Assembly (NCBI GenBank): GCA_021796535.1
Contig: JAKABW010000002.1
Coordinates: forward strand, 24,954-88,953
Length of the DNA stretch: 64,000 bases
Direction of reading: 5' to 3'
From: Actinomycetes bacterium
Lineage (GTDB): Bacteria > Actinomycetota > Acidimicrobiia > Acidimicrobiales > Bog-793
Of the stretch, positions 8,774 to 17,592 are shown piece by piece. The notes below the pieces were generated by a model, which saw nothing but the letters and a program-made list of their open reading frames with translations, made no database searches and was not told where the DNA came from. Position numbers and translations under genes: made by a program. Position 1 is the first letter of the stretch, and each line of letters starts with the position of its first letter.

Positions 8774-10018
8774 TTATGCGTTTGCTCCGTTTTTCTGAAC
8801 AAGCGATATGTAACCGAACATGGGCAGGTACATAGATATAACTATGAATCCTATTGAAATTCCAAGGAAAACAATAATAAGCGGTTCAAGCAGTGAAGAC
8901 AGACTGGCGACGGTTGTTTCAATTTCGTCTTCGTAGAATTTGGTAACCCTGTTGAGCATGTCGTCAAGCGCTCCGGACTCTTCTCCGGTTTCTATCATTT
9001 GCGTTACCATATTAGGTATTACGGAAAAGACCGATAAGGCTTCCGCCAAGCCTTTCCCTTCTCTGACGGTATTTTCTGCATTGCGGAACGCTTCCGCTAC
9101 GATCGCGTTGCCGGCATTGTCTGCAGTGATTTCCAAGGCTTCTATGATGCCCACGCCGGATGCAAGAAGCGATGCCAGGGTCCCGGTACCTCTCGTAATG
9201 GATATTTTATGGATCAACGGTCCGAATATGGGCATCTTTAATTTAAAAGCATCCCATTTTCTTCTTCCGTCCGGTGTGTGGATCCAACGGTTGAAGAGAA
9301 TTAGTATTCCTACGACAACCGCAACAAAAACAGCCAACCAGTAGGTCGCCAGATCGTTGGATACGTCTATGACGATTTGGGTGGGGAGCGGCAAAGTTCC
9401 CTTTAGGGTGCTGTAGATCTTTTTGAAAGTAGGGACGACAAATATCATCAAGGCTATAACAACCAGAATGACTATCGACATGACCATGGCCGGATACGTC
9501 ATGGCTGATTTTACTTTGCGCCTTAACTCCACCTGTTTTTCAATTGTGGTTGCCAAACGCAAAAGAGTTGTATCCAGTGATCCTCCGGCTTCGCCGGCCT
9601 TTACCATGGCTATGTAAAGAGGGCTGAATGCTTTGGGATGTTTTTCCAGAGCACGCGAAAATGACACACCCTGTTCCAAGTCTCTTCTGACGTTGTTGAC
9701 GGCAGACTGCAGAACCTTGGAAGTCAGCTGATCGCTGATGATGGTCAGGGCTCTGACCAGAGTGAGACCCGCCGTTACCATGGTGGCCAGCTGCCGGCTC
9801 ATCAGGGCAACTTCTTTGAGGTTTGCCTTGTCGTTGATTCCCGGAATTATGAGTTCTTTGCGGAGGTCTAATTTTGGTTGAGGCTGGATGTTGACGGGGA
9901 TATAGCCCATCGATCTGAGCTTATTCCCGACGGCCGTAATGCTTTCCGATTCTATTTTACCTTTAATCAGTTTTCCGTTGGAGTCTCTTACTTTATATTC
10001 AAAAACAGTTGTTGGCAT
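8774..10018 (-). CDS. pilC: Type IV pilus inner-membrane platform protein PilC
   Basis: A 414-residue protein of the GspF/PilC family, the membrane core that the assembly and retraction ATPases turn. It begins with a small N-terminal domain (TTVFEYKVRDSNGKLIKGKIE). Two T2SSF repeats follow (about 70-195 and 275-398), each with the LATMVTAGLTLVRAL / LASLLASGVGIIEAL type signature and G-E-x-(S/T)-G motifs (KAGEAGGSLD, ETGEESGALD). Membrane helices lie near 170-190, 215-240 and 375-398. The length is normal. It lies 33 bases after the MshEN-PilT gene in the same operon. Confidence 0.92.
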   Translation of the reverse strand: MPTTVFEYKVRDSNGKLIKGKIESESITAVGNKLRSMGYIPVNIQPQPKLDLRKELIIPGINDKANLKEVALMSRQLATMVTAGLTLVRALTIISDQLTSKVLQSAVNNVRRDLEQGVSFSRALEKHPKAFSPLYIAMVKAGEAGGSLDTTLLRLATTIEKQVELRRKVKSAMTYPAMVMSIVILVVIALMIFVVPTFKKIYSTLKGTLPLPTQIVIDVSNDLATYWLAVFVAVVVGILILFNRWIHTPDGRRKWDAFKLKMPIFGPLIHKISITRGTGTLASLLASGVGIIEALEITADNAGNAIVAEAFRNAENTVREGKGLAEALSVFSVIPNMVTQMIETGEESGALDDMLNRVTKFYEDEIETTVASLSSLLEPLIIVFLGISIGFIVISMYLPMFGYISLVQKNGANA

Positions 10019-10051
10019 CTGACCTTATTCCTATTGTCGCTTACGATGGTC

Positions 10052-11806
10052 TTATAAAGTGTTTAAGTGATCCCGCAACTCATTGGGATTGCGGCAACGG
10101 TCAAAAGCGTGAGCTTCCGTTATGGTTCCGGCTCTGACGGCTTTGGCAAGGGCCTGGTCCATGGTTTGCATGCCGTAAGAACTGCCCGTCTGCATTAATG
10201 AGTATATCTGGTGTGTTTTTGCCGTTCTGATGAGGTTTCGTATACCGGAAGTACATGCCATGATTTCCGCGATGGGCAGTCTCGCCGTGCCGTTTGCATT
10301 CAAGACAAGTTGCTGTGTCACGACGGCTTCCAAAGTTCCGGCAAGCTGAACGCGAATCTGGTCTTGCTGGTTTGTCGGGAATACGTCGATAATACGGTCT
10401 ATCGTTTGGGGTGCATCTTGCGTGTGCAGTGTGGCAAATACCAAGTGGCCGGTTTCGGCGGCCGTCAGTGCCGTAGAAATGGTTTCCAGGTCTCTCATTT
10501 CACCGACCAGAATGACATCCGGGTCCTGCCGGAGTACGTGCTTTAGAGATTCGGCAAACGATACGGTGTCAACCCCCACTTCTCTCTGGTTCACTATTGC
10601 CTTTTTGCTGGTATGGAGAAACTCTATGGGGTCTTCTACGCTGACTATGTGAAGCGGACGGGCCATATTGATAATGTCGATCAGTGAGGCGAGAGTGGTG
10701 GACTTTCCCGAACCGGTGGGACCGGTAACAAGTACCAGACCGTGTCGCAGTTCGGCAAAAGTTTTGATTACGTCGGGCAGACCCAATGTGGAGAAAGCGG
10801 GTATCTCGTGGGGAATCATTCTCAGTACGGCACCTATGTACCCGCGCTGCTGCATGACGTTTACCCTGAAACGCCCCACTCCCTTTACGGCGTAGCTGGT
10901 ATCCAATTCTTTTGTTTCTTCGAATCTTTCCCTGATCGCCTGAGGCAAAATTGAATAAATCATTTCACGCAGACTGTCGTTGTCCAAAACGGGCAACTGG
11001 TCTATTTTTCTGATGGAACCGTTTATTCTGATCGCCGGCGGCAGGCCTACAGCCAAGTGTAAGTCGGAGGCTTTATTTGCGACGGCGTAAGTAAGAAGTT
11101 GGTCTACGTCCGGATGCTTTGGTTTGGAGCCGTTATCCGATTGGGGGTCTTTCATCTGGGCTGTATCAGATGCGGCATTGGCCGAGACATCGTCTTTGCC
11201 CATGCGGGCAAGTTGTGATACGGTCAGTCTTTCTTCGCTTTCAGCGCTGGCCCGAGGCTCCGGTGTTTTTGTCACCGGTGCCGGTGCGGGTTTTGGATTG
11301 TCCGACGGCGGTATGTACGCGCCGGAGTAATTGTCGCGTTCGATGCGTGTAATAATTTGACTTATCTGCATGGGATCGGCTATAAACACAGCCGCCACTT
11401 CACGTCCGGCCAGAAGCGATATTTTGGCTATTTGGTCAGCGCTCAAAGGCGTGCTTGCCACAACCGACAATTCGTTGGAGCCGTCTACGGCATATCCTAT
11501 TGCGCCGAATCTTCTTGCCACGCCGGGCGGCAATATGGTGGCGGCTTCGGTGGTCGGGGGATCCGTGTCGAGATCGACTACTTTAACGCCTGAAATCTGT
11601 GACAGCGTGTCAAGACAGGATTTGGTCGACAACAATCCCGAATCGGACAGTATTACCGATATGGGAGCCATTCTTTGTGTGGCTATGTCCACTACCCGTG
11701 CCGCTTCGTCTTGGGAGATTACTTCACCGCGGATCAGGGCTTCCAGAAGTCTTTGTCCCCAATCGATAGGTTGCTGTGTCGATGTATTTGATGTTGTGTC
11801 ACTCAT
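10052..11806 (-). CDS. PilT-type retraction ATPase with N-terminal MshEN domain
   Basis: A 584-residue ATPase. Residues about 15-155 form an MshEN/GspE-N domain (LLEALIRGEVISQDEAARVV, VAVVASTPLSADQI-like rungs), which in other proteins binds c-di-GMP. A linker rich in Pro/Ser/Asp (about 165-230) leads to a complete PilT ATPase. The Walker A motif GPTGSGKST is near 358, followed by the Asp box, Walker B ILVGEMRD and the His box ATLHTQDAP. The retraction signature IRNLIRTAKTHQI lies near 516-528. Known PilTs are about 350 residues and lack the N-terminal domain. The start ATG overlaps the pilB stop (ATGA). It presumably powers pilus retraction; ligand control by the MshEN domain is inference. 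Confidence 0.85.
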   Translation of the reverse strand: MSDTTSNTSTQQPIDWGQRLLEALIRGEVISQDEAARVVDIATQRMAPISVILSDSGLLSTKSCLDTLSQISGVKVVDLDTDPPTTEAATILPPGVARRFGAIGYAVDGSNELSVVASTPLSADQIAKISLLAGREVAAVFIADPMQISQIITRIERDNYSGAYIPPSDNPKPAPAPVTKTPEPRASAESEERLTVSQLARMGKDDVSANAASDTAQMKDPQSDNGSKPKHPDVDQLLTYAVANKASDLHLAVGLPPAIRINGSIRKIDQLPVLDNDSLREMIYSILPQAIRERFEETKELDTSYAVKGVGRFRVNVMQQRGYIGAVLRMIPHEIPAFSTLGLPDVIKTFAELRHGLVLVTGPTGSGKSTTLASLIDIINMARPLHIVSVEDPIEFLHTSKKAIVNQREVGVDTVSFAESLKHVLRQDPDVILVGEMRDLETISTALTAAETGHLVFATLHTQDAPQTIDRIIDVFPTNQQDQIRVQLAGTLEAVVTQQLVLNANGTARLPIAEIMACTSGIRNLIRTAKTHQIYSLMQTGSSYGMQTMDQALAKAVRAGTITEAHAFDRCRNPNELRDHLNTL

Positions 11807-14163
11807 ATTACAACCCTCAAGATCTCTTCAAGGCTGGTGTAACCCAGGGCTGCTTTGCGCAATCCGTCTTGGCGCATGGTTTGCATTCCTTGTTCAACAG
11901 CAATTTTTTGTATTTCAGATGTTTGAAGTCTGTTGATCACCGCACGTTCGATTTCTTCCGTAATCACCATGACCTCTTGTATGGACATACGTCCGTGATA
12001 ACCGGTGCCGCCGCAGGCCTGACATCCGACGGCCCGGCGGAATTTAGGTGTGATGGTATCCAGCCAACTCATATCTTGGAATCCGGCCGCCAATAAATCC
12101 TCTTCCGTCGGACTGAGAGGAGTCGCGCAGTTGTCACAGAGCACTCTGGCAAGTCTTTGCCCGAGTACGCAGTCCAAGGCCGATCCCACCAGAAACGGTT
12201 CCACTCCCATTTCGATGAGGCGCATGGGGGTACCGGCCGCATCGTTTGTGTGCAAACAGGAGAGCACCAAGTGTCCGGTCAGAGCCGCTTCAATGGCGAT
12301 GGTTGCGGTGTCGCGGTCTCTTATCTCTCCTACCAGCACGACGTCGGGGTCGGAGCGCAAGATGGAGCGCAGTGCGCTTGCAAAGCTGAGTCCGGCTTTG
12401 GGGTTTACCTGTACCTGATTGATGCCGCGCATTTGGTATTCAACGGGATCTTCTACCGTAATTAAATTGCGCTCTGCCGTGTTCAGTTTTGACAGGGTGG
12501 CATACAAAGTGGTTGATTTTCCGGACCCGGTCGGTCCCGTTACCAAAATGGTGCCGTAAGGTTTTTTGTAGGAGGATTCATAGCGTTTCAGTACGTCTGG
12601 TTGGAAACCGAGTCTTTCCAAGTCCAGCACCACAGCCGTTTTGTCCAGGACCCTCAAGGCCACCTTTTCGCCGTGAACGGTCGGAAGGGTGGCGACCCGC
12701 AGATCTATTTCCTTGCTGCCCACGCGCAGAGAAATACGTCCGTCCTGCGGTATGCGGTGTTCGGCTATGTCCAAGTCAGCCATAATTTTTAGTCGGCTGA
12801 CAACCCCTGCGTGGATGGCTTTTGGCGCCGATGTGATGTGGTGCAAAACACCGTCGATCCGGAATCTGACCTGAATATTGTCTACCGAAGGCTCCAAGTG
12901 AATGTCAGATGCCCTTTGGTTGAGGGCTTGCTTGAGGATCAAATTGACGAATTTTACTATGGGGGCATCGTCCACCACGCTCAGGAGGTTATTGAGATCC
13001 GGAGCTTGTTGTTCCGATTCCACGGTCAGTGCGGCATTTTGGGCAAAAAGATCCGCTTCTGCCGTTTGCTGGTAGAAGCGGCTGATGTAGTTGTCTATTT
13101 GATCTGCTTTGCAGACCACGGCTTCAATTTGGCCGCCTATGATTGTTCTCACGTCGTCCATGGCAAAGACGTCCATAGGGTTGGCCATGGCTATGACCGG
13201 TTTGTCGGCATGAAAACCTATGCCCAACACTTTATAACGGCGTGCCGGGGCTTCCGGGATAAGATCCACCGCCCGCTTGTCTATTTCCCATGAGTTTAAG
13301 TCGACAAACTTAAAGCCGGCTTCAACCGCCGTGGCTCTCATCAAGTCGTCTTCTGTGACAAATTTTTTGTTCAACAAAATGTCTCTCAGCGAGTGCCCCG
13401 TGGAGTCTTTTTCGGCGACGGCTGCTTTCATGTCCTCTTCCGATACCGTACCCCACTCAAGCAGAATTTTTTCAAGGGTGGGCTTGGCTTCTTTCGTTGG
13501 GGAAGGCATGTCGATGTCGTCGAAAGTAAGTTCGGCTCCGGTACCCATCACATTGGGCGACATTACGGGTACCGCATTCGCATTGAGGATTGCTTCCTCG
13601 GGTTCTTCTCCAAGGAAGTCCTGATTCATGGGCTGGCTCTTCAGGATAAAGTCGGCTATGGCGTTGGAAGCCTGGCTGTCGACGGACATTCCGAAATCGC
13701 TTTCCGATGTCTTTGAAGTCGTGGTGCTGGTTTCAAACTTGGCTATGGTCGCGTTGGCAATCGGATTTGACTGACTTGATTGCTGCGGTTGATAGAGGTG
13801 TCCCAGATATTGGGCAATCTGGCTTTTGGCGGCGACGACGACTCTTATGTCACCGCCTACGGCGGCCCTGATGTCATCCAAAGTCAATACATTTTCGGGC
13901 GAGGCTATTGCCACCACCGGTATTCCTCTTTCCCACCCGATGGGGGCGACAAGGTGGCGTTTGGCAAATTGTTCGGGTAGCACGGCAGCTCTTGGCTGTG
14001 GTCCCGCTGCTGAGGAGGACGAGGAAAATTTGTTCAGATCAACAAACTCGAGACCAGCTATACGCGCCAAGGCTTTGCCTTCTTCGATTTCTGCCTGAGG
14101 AGTTGGGTTGAGCTTGGTATCCGCCACGGCTAACCCACTTCCCAAGAAATCTTCAGGCACCAC
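11803..14163 (-). CDS. pilB: Type IV pilus assembly ATPase PilB
   Basis: A 786-residue GspE/PilB family motor for pilus extension. It has two MshEN-like N-terminal domains in tandem (about 25-135 and about 225-365; compare LARIAGLEFVDLNKF and TAVEAGFKFVDLNSW) separated by a low-complexity linker. The AAA-like ATPase follows: Walker A GPTGSGKST near 542, Walker B DVVLVGEIRD, and His box LSCLHTNDA. Two C-x2-C pairs near 673 and 711 (CDNC, CQAC) form the zinc site typical of PilB/GspE. The start is GTG at 14163, nine bases after AAGGAG. It is the first gene of the leftward pil operon. Confidence 0.92.
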   Translation of the reverse strand: MVPEDFLGSGLAVADTKLNPTPQAEIEEGKALARIAGLEFVDLNKFSSSSSAAGPQPRAAVLPEQFAKRHLVAPIGWERGIPVVAIASPENVLTLDDIRAAVGGDIRVVVAAKSQIAQYLGHLYQPQQSSQSNPIANATIAKFETSTTTSKTSESDFGMSVDSQASNAIADFILKSQPMNQDFLGEEPEEAILNANAVPVMSPNVMGTGAELTFDDIDMPSPTKEAKPTLEKILLEWGTVSEEDMKAAVAEKDSTGHSLRDILLNKKFVTEDDLMRATAVEAGFKFVDLNSWEIDKRAVDLIPEAPARRYKVLGIGFHADKPVIAMANPMDVFAMDDVRTIIGGQIEAVVCKADQIDNYISRFYQQTAEADLFAQNAALTVESEQQAPDLNNLLSVVDDAPIVKFVNLILKQALNQRASDIHLEPSVDNIQVRFRIDGVLHHITSAPKAIHAGVVSRLKIMADLDIAEHRIPQDGRISLRVGSKEIDLRVATLPTVHGEKVALRVLDKTAVVLDLERLGFQPDVLKRYESSYKKPYGTILVTGPTGSGKSTTLYATLSKLNTAERNLITVEDPVEYQMRGINQVQVNPKAGLSFASALRSILRSDPDVVLVGEIRDRDTATIAIEAALTGHLVLSCLHTNDAAGTPMRLIEMGVEPFLVGSALDCVLGQRLARVLCDNCATPLSPTEEDLLAAGFQDMSWLDTITPKFRRAVGCQACGGTGYHGRMSIQEVMVITEEIERAVINRLQTSEIQKIAVEQGMQTMRQDGLRKAALGYTSLEEILRVVI

Positions 14164-14553
14164 TTAAATACTCTCCTTAATGACATAGTGACATCAATTG
14201 TACTTCTGAAAACAGCTTATATGACCTTATGCTTCGGTATATTTTGCGATTTGCGTTATAAATCTAGTTCAAAAATTCAATAATTGCGCTTTCTTATATT
14301 TAAATAATTTACTTTCTTATATTTAAATAATTTAAATTTGGAAGTATTCTTTTGACTGAAGTCAGTGAACACCCCCAAACTTCACTACGATTGAGAATAC
14401 ACTATTTTTAAACTATTGCAAGTCTTTTTAGTATTTTTTCTGCAGGCCGGATATCTGTCCATTGTGTCCGTCCCGTAGGTATGATCTTCGGTATGGTTAG
14501 GGCATGAATCGCGTTACTCCGGTTGCAAATCCAGTGCTTTTACTGCCGAATTT
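14164..14553. other. AT-rich intergenic region between divergent pilB and pilD
   Basis: A 390-base region expected to hold the promoters of the pilB operon and of pilD. No gene is seen. It contains the 23-base tandem duplication at 14289-14334. Confidence 0.5.
14289..14334. repeat. Tandem duplication, 2 x 23 bp
   Basis: A perfect direct repeat. The unit beginning CTTTCTTATATTTAAATAA at 14289 is repeated at 14312. Every base is A or T apart from two C residues per copy. It lies upstream of both pilB and pilD and could be a protein-binding or UP-type element; the function is unknown. Confidence 0.7.
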
Positions 14554-15381
14554 ATGTTATTTTCTCCAATAAGGACAATTGGCACTTTGACAATTGCTAG
14601 ATTTTTTACAATGGGTTTTCTGGTCGGTGTATTCGTATTCTTGCTCGGTGCCTCCCTGGGCTCTTTTGCCAGTGTGGTGGCTTACCGCTTACCGTTGGGG
14701 GAGTCCATAGTACAGCCGGGGTCACGTTGTCCCAATTGTAAAGGGGCTATTCCGTTTCGTTACAACATTCCCGTCGCCGGATACATTTTGACAAAAGGAA
14801 AATGTTCTTTATGTGATGAAAAAATCAGTGTCCGCTATTTGTTTTTGGAGATTTTTGCGGGTTTGATATTTGTTTTCATAGATCTGCGTTTGTCGAATCA
14901 CTGGCTCTGGCCCGCGTATTTTGTCTTGGCTGCGGCTCTTCTTATTGTGTCCATGATAGACATGCAGACCATGACCATTCCGCGCAAAGTGCTCTATCCG
15001 ACGTTTTTGTTCGGCTTTTTGTGGCTTTTGGTGATCGCCGGCGCAGAAAATGACTTTTCTGCTTTCATGCGCTGTGTCGTCAGCGGATTGTGTGTTTTTC
15101 TCTTTTTTTTCCTTATATATGTAGCAACACCCAAGGGCATCGGCTTTGGCGACATCAGGCTGATGTGGGTCTCGGCATTTTTTGTGGGCTGGCTGGGGTA
15201 CAGGGTAGTTTTAGTATCCGTATTGCTGGGTTTTTTTCTGGCCGGTCTGTGGGCCGCCGGCTTGCTTGCCGCCAGAAAAGTATCGGTCAAGAGTAAATTG
15301 CCGATGGGTCCTTTTTTGTCTCTGGGAATAGTGTCGGCTGTTTTGTACGGTCAGGCGATAGTGAAATTTTGGTGGCGCTGA
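14554..15381 (+). CDS. pilD: Prepilin leader peptidase / N-methyltransferase PilD
   Basis: A 275-residue polytopic aspartic protease of the type IV prepilin peptidase family, which cleaves PilA and methylates its new N-terminus. Visible features are the GASLGSFASVVAYRLP opening, two C-x2-C pairs (CPNCKG and CSLCDE) of the methyltransferase zinc-binding loop, and the two catalytic Asp regions (SMIDMQTMTIP and GFGDIRLM, the G-x-G-D motif). About seven membrane helices are present. The start is uncertain. ATG 14554 has no ribosome-binding site, TTG 14587 follows AAGGA at 14570-14574, and ATG 14611 gives the most family-like N-terminus. Confidence 0.88.
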   Translation: MLFSPIRTIGTLTIARFFTMGFLVGVFVFLLGASLGSFASVVAYRLPLGESIVQPGSRCPNCKGAIPFRYNIPVAGYILTKGKCSLCDEKISVRYLFLEIFAGLIFVFIDLRLSNHWLWPAYFVLAAALLIVSMIDMQTMTIPRKVLYPTFLFGFLWLLVIAGAENDFSAFMRCVVSGLCVFLFFFLIYVATPKGIGFGDIRLMWVSAFFVGWLGYRVVLVSVLLGFFLAGLWAAGLLAARKVSVKSKLPMGPFLSLGIVSAVLYGQAIVKFWWR

Positions 15382-15398
15382 TCCGGTATTTTCGCACT

Positions 15399-15451
15399 CT
15401 CTGTTTGCAAAAGCGTGCGTTTTGCAAACAGAGATCGACAGAGAGTTTTTT
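15399..15451. terminator. Terminator between convergent pilD and pilT
   Basis: A perfect 14-bp stem, CTCTGTTTGCAAAA (15399-15412) with its complement at 15420-15433 and a 7-base loop. A T-run at about 15445-15451 follows on the plus strand. It is placed right after pilD and before the end of pilT, so it may serve both. Confidence 0.65.
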
Positions 15452-15504
15452 GGTTTTTGCTTTGGTCGTCGCAAAAAGTCGGTGTCCGAACTTTTTGCAA
15501 GGCA

Positions 15505-16602
15505 TCAAATGACCGAGATGGCCATGCCCTCTTTCCTGAGCATTACCCTCAAGTCTTGCGGCACGGGGGCGTTGGCAATGGCTTGTTCCGTGTCGATGAC
15601 TCCTTTTTTCAAAAGATCCAGAAGCGACTGGGCGAAAGACTGCATGCCGTAGTATTCGCCTTCGTTGACGATTTCCGGGATGACGCTGGTGCGTCCCGGA
15701 TCGAGGATGCACTGCTGAATTCGACCGTTGACAACCATAATTTCCAGAGCCGGAACCCTTCCTTTTCCGTCCGCTCTCGGTACCAGGCGTTGGCAAATCG
15801 TTCCCCTGAGGGAGCCCGCCAGCGACAGCCTTGCCTGCTGTTGCCGGTTTTCCGGGAAAAAGTCGATAATTCTGTTGATTGTCTCGACGGAGTCGATCGT
15901 GTGTAGGGTTGAGAGTACCAAGTGACCGGTTTCCGCGGCAGTCAAAGCCGTGGCCACGGTTTCCGGGTCCCTCATTTCTCCGATAAGAATGATATCCGGA
16001 TCTTCTCTCAGGGATGATCTGAGGGCCGTGATGAAACTTTCCGTGTCGAAGCCCACCTCACGTTGATTGATGGCGGCCAATTCATCTCTGTGAAGTATTT
16101 CTATGGGGTCCTCAATGGTGACGATGTGGCATTCTCGCGTTTTGTTGATGTGTCCTATCATGGCACCGAGCGTGGTGGTTTTTCCGGATCCCGTCGGACC
16201 GGTCACGAGTACAATACCGTTTTTTTCTTCCGACAATTTTCTGACTACCGTCGGCAGACCGAGCTCGTCAAGTGTTTTGGTGCTTGAGTTAACGCGTCTG
16301 AATACCATGCCTATGGAGCCGCGCTGGCGGAAAGCGTTAACCCTGAAACGTCCCAGATGGGGGACGGAGTAAGCAAAGTCACATTCGTGGTGGGCTTCAA
16401 AATTTGCCCAGAGCTTGGCATGCATGATTCCTTGTGCAAGCGGAACCATGTCTTCTGCTTGGATGATCGACTCCTGGTTCAGGCGCATCAGATCGCCGTT
16501 GATCCTCATCCTGGGAGGAGAACCCACCTTTATGTGAAGGTCGGATCCCTCCACCTCAATCAGTTGTCCCAGTAATCTGTTCAGTGTGGCTATGTCAAGC
16601 AT
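15505..16602 (-). CDS. pilT: PilT-family ATPase, stand-alone form
   Basis: A 365-residue hexameric motor ATPase of normal PilT length. Walker A GPTGSGKTT is near 133, with Walker B IILIGEMRD and His box LSTLHTIDS. The region that in retraction PilTs reads A-I-R-N-L-I-R-E is here GRIQQCILDPGRT (near 291), so the signature is degenerate. A PilU-like accessory role, or a divergent retraction motor, is therefore possible. It is transcribed separately from the main pil operon, converging with pilD. The start ATG lies close to the family consensus MLDIATLNRLLGQL. Confidence 0.85.
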   Translation of the reverse strand: MLDIATLNRLLGQLIEVEGSDLHIKVGSPPRMRINGDLMRLNQESIIQAEDMVPLAQGIMHAKLWANFEAHHECDFAYSVPHLGRFRVNAFRQRGSIGMVFRRVNSSTKTLDELGLPTVVRKLSEEKNGIVLVTGPTGSGKTTTLGAMIGHINKTRECHIVTIEDPIEILHRDELAAINQREVGFDTESFITALRSSLREDPDIILIGEMRDPETVATALTAAETGHLVLSTLHTIDSVETINRIIDFFPENRQQQARLSLAGSLRGTICQRLVPRADGKGRVPALEIMVVNGRIQQCILDPGRTSVIPEIVNEGEYYGMQSFAQSLLDLLKKGVIDTEQAIANAPVPQDLRVMLRKEGMAISVI

Positions 16603-16978
16603 TTCCGCCCCTATTTTTAGTGCCGCTTTCTTGGGTTATCGTAACAGTTTAGACCTATACAGGCAATGAAACAACCCCTTATCGATACAATATCACTACT
16701 TTACGCTTGCAAAAGTAATTTTTTATTTTCTGAATTTCCCTTCATATAAATGTGATTTTTTCACCGTTTCTGCCCTTCTTATTCCCATATTGAGTTTTTA
16801 AGTTTTTTCAACCGATTATCGAAATCTGTGCGGGCGACCCGGATTTTTGTGTTTTTACAGCCAAGCATCTTGTCCCGGCGGCTTTTCTCACAGTCCTCAT
16901 ATTTACAAGAATACAGTTCAGCTTTCCGTCAATGACAAAATTATCTACGGAAAGTATAAATTAAACCCCTCTGAGTGA
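16603..16978. other. Intergenic region between pilT and the dcw promoter
   Basis: About 375 AT-rich bases without a gene. The only notable item is an inverted repeat CTTTCCG/CGGAAAG (about 16922-16953) just upstream of the mraZ promoter. Confidence 0.45.
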
Positions 16979-17006
16979 TTGACAATAAAATTTTGTGGCA
17001 TAGAAT
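16979..17006 (+). promoter_or_regulatory. Promoter of the dcw cluster (mraZ)
   Basis: A consensus TTGACA at 16979-16984, a 16-base spacer and TAGAAT at 17001-17006, about 70 bases before the mraZ start. It is the only strong promoter-like pair seen in front of the division cluster. Confidence 0.65.
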
Positions 17007-17030
17007 GGAGTGAAGTAGAGAAAAGTGGAG
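16996..17030 (+). promoter_or_regulatory. MraZ operator: four 10-bp-phased boxes
   Basis: Direct repeats TGGCA (16996), TGGAG (17006), TAGAG (17016) and TGGAG (17026), each five bases long and spaced by five. They cover the end of the -10 box and the transcription start. MraZ is known to bind short TGG-containing direct repeats in 10-bp phase at its own promoter, so negative autoregulation is likely. Confidence 0.7.
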
Positions 17031-17075
17031 TAAAATATCAAAAATTCTTATGAATTTTGAGAAAGGGGGTAAGCG

Positions 17076-17489
17076 TTGCCGGAGAGTGTGCAATTCCTTG
17101 GTCGATATGACCACTGTCTGGATGCGAAAAGCAGGCTTATCCTCCCCGCTAAGCTCCGGCCGATGTTTGGCAATATAGCCTTTTTGACACGCCACCACGA
17201 ATTTTGTATAGCGGTTTGGCGTGAAGAAGAATTTAAAGCCGAATTGGAAAAAAAGCAGAGTCTTCTCTCGCAGGATGCCGGAGCCAGAAATTTGGTCCGT
17301 GCTTGGTCCGCATCGGTAGTCGAACAAGATATCGACAAGCAATGGCGGGTTCTGATTCCACAGGAACTGCGTAAATATGCGCGTTTGCAAAACGAATTAA
17401 TAGTCGTGGGGGTTATTGACCATGTCGAGATATGGTCTCCCGAATTATGGCAGGAACAAGTCGGAGTTTTGGAAGAGCAAGTGCTATGA
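17076..17489 (+). CDS. mraZ: Transcriptional regulator MraZ
   Basis: A 137-residue protein with two AbrB-like SpoVT/MraZ repeats (about 7-50 and 82-125), each with the D-x-K-x-R conserved core: DAKSRLILPAKLR and DKQWRVLIPQELR (in the second, DKQWR replaces the usual DxxGR). It forms a ring-shaped DNA-binding oligomer and represses the dcw operon. It starts with TTG at 17076, preceded by GAAAGGGGG (17061-17069). It is the first gene of the cluster, and its binding boxes lie directly upstream. Confidence 0.93.
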   Translation: MPESVQFLGRYDHCLDAKSRLILPAKLRPMFGNIAFLTRHHEFCIAVWREEEFKAELEKKQSLLSQDAGARNLVRAWSASVVEQDIDKQWRVLIPQELRKYARLQNELIVVGVIDHVEIWSPELWQEQVGVLEEQVL

Positions 17490-17592
17490 TTCGACCCCTT
17501 TTCCCTTGTTGCGTGTACGCGAGGACGTCCGATCAAAGGATGCCCCTTTGTCTTTTCGGACCAGTCCTCTTATGTCGGATCGGGCGGGCATC

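Noticed and set aside
17416..17592. rsmH extended upstream into mraZ
   Set aside because: The extra residues overlap mraZ in another frame and show no RsmH similarity.
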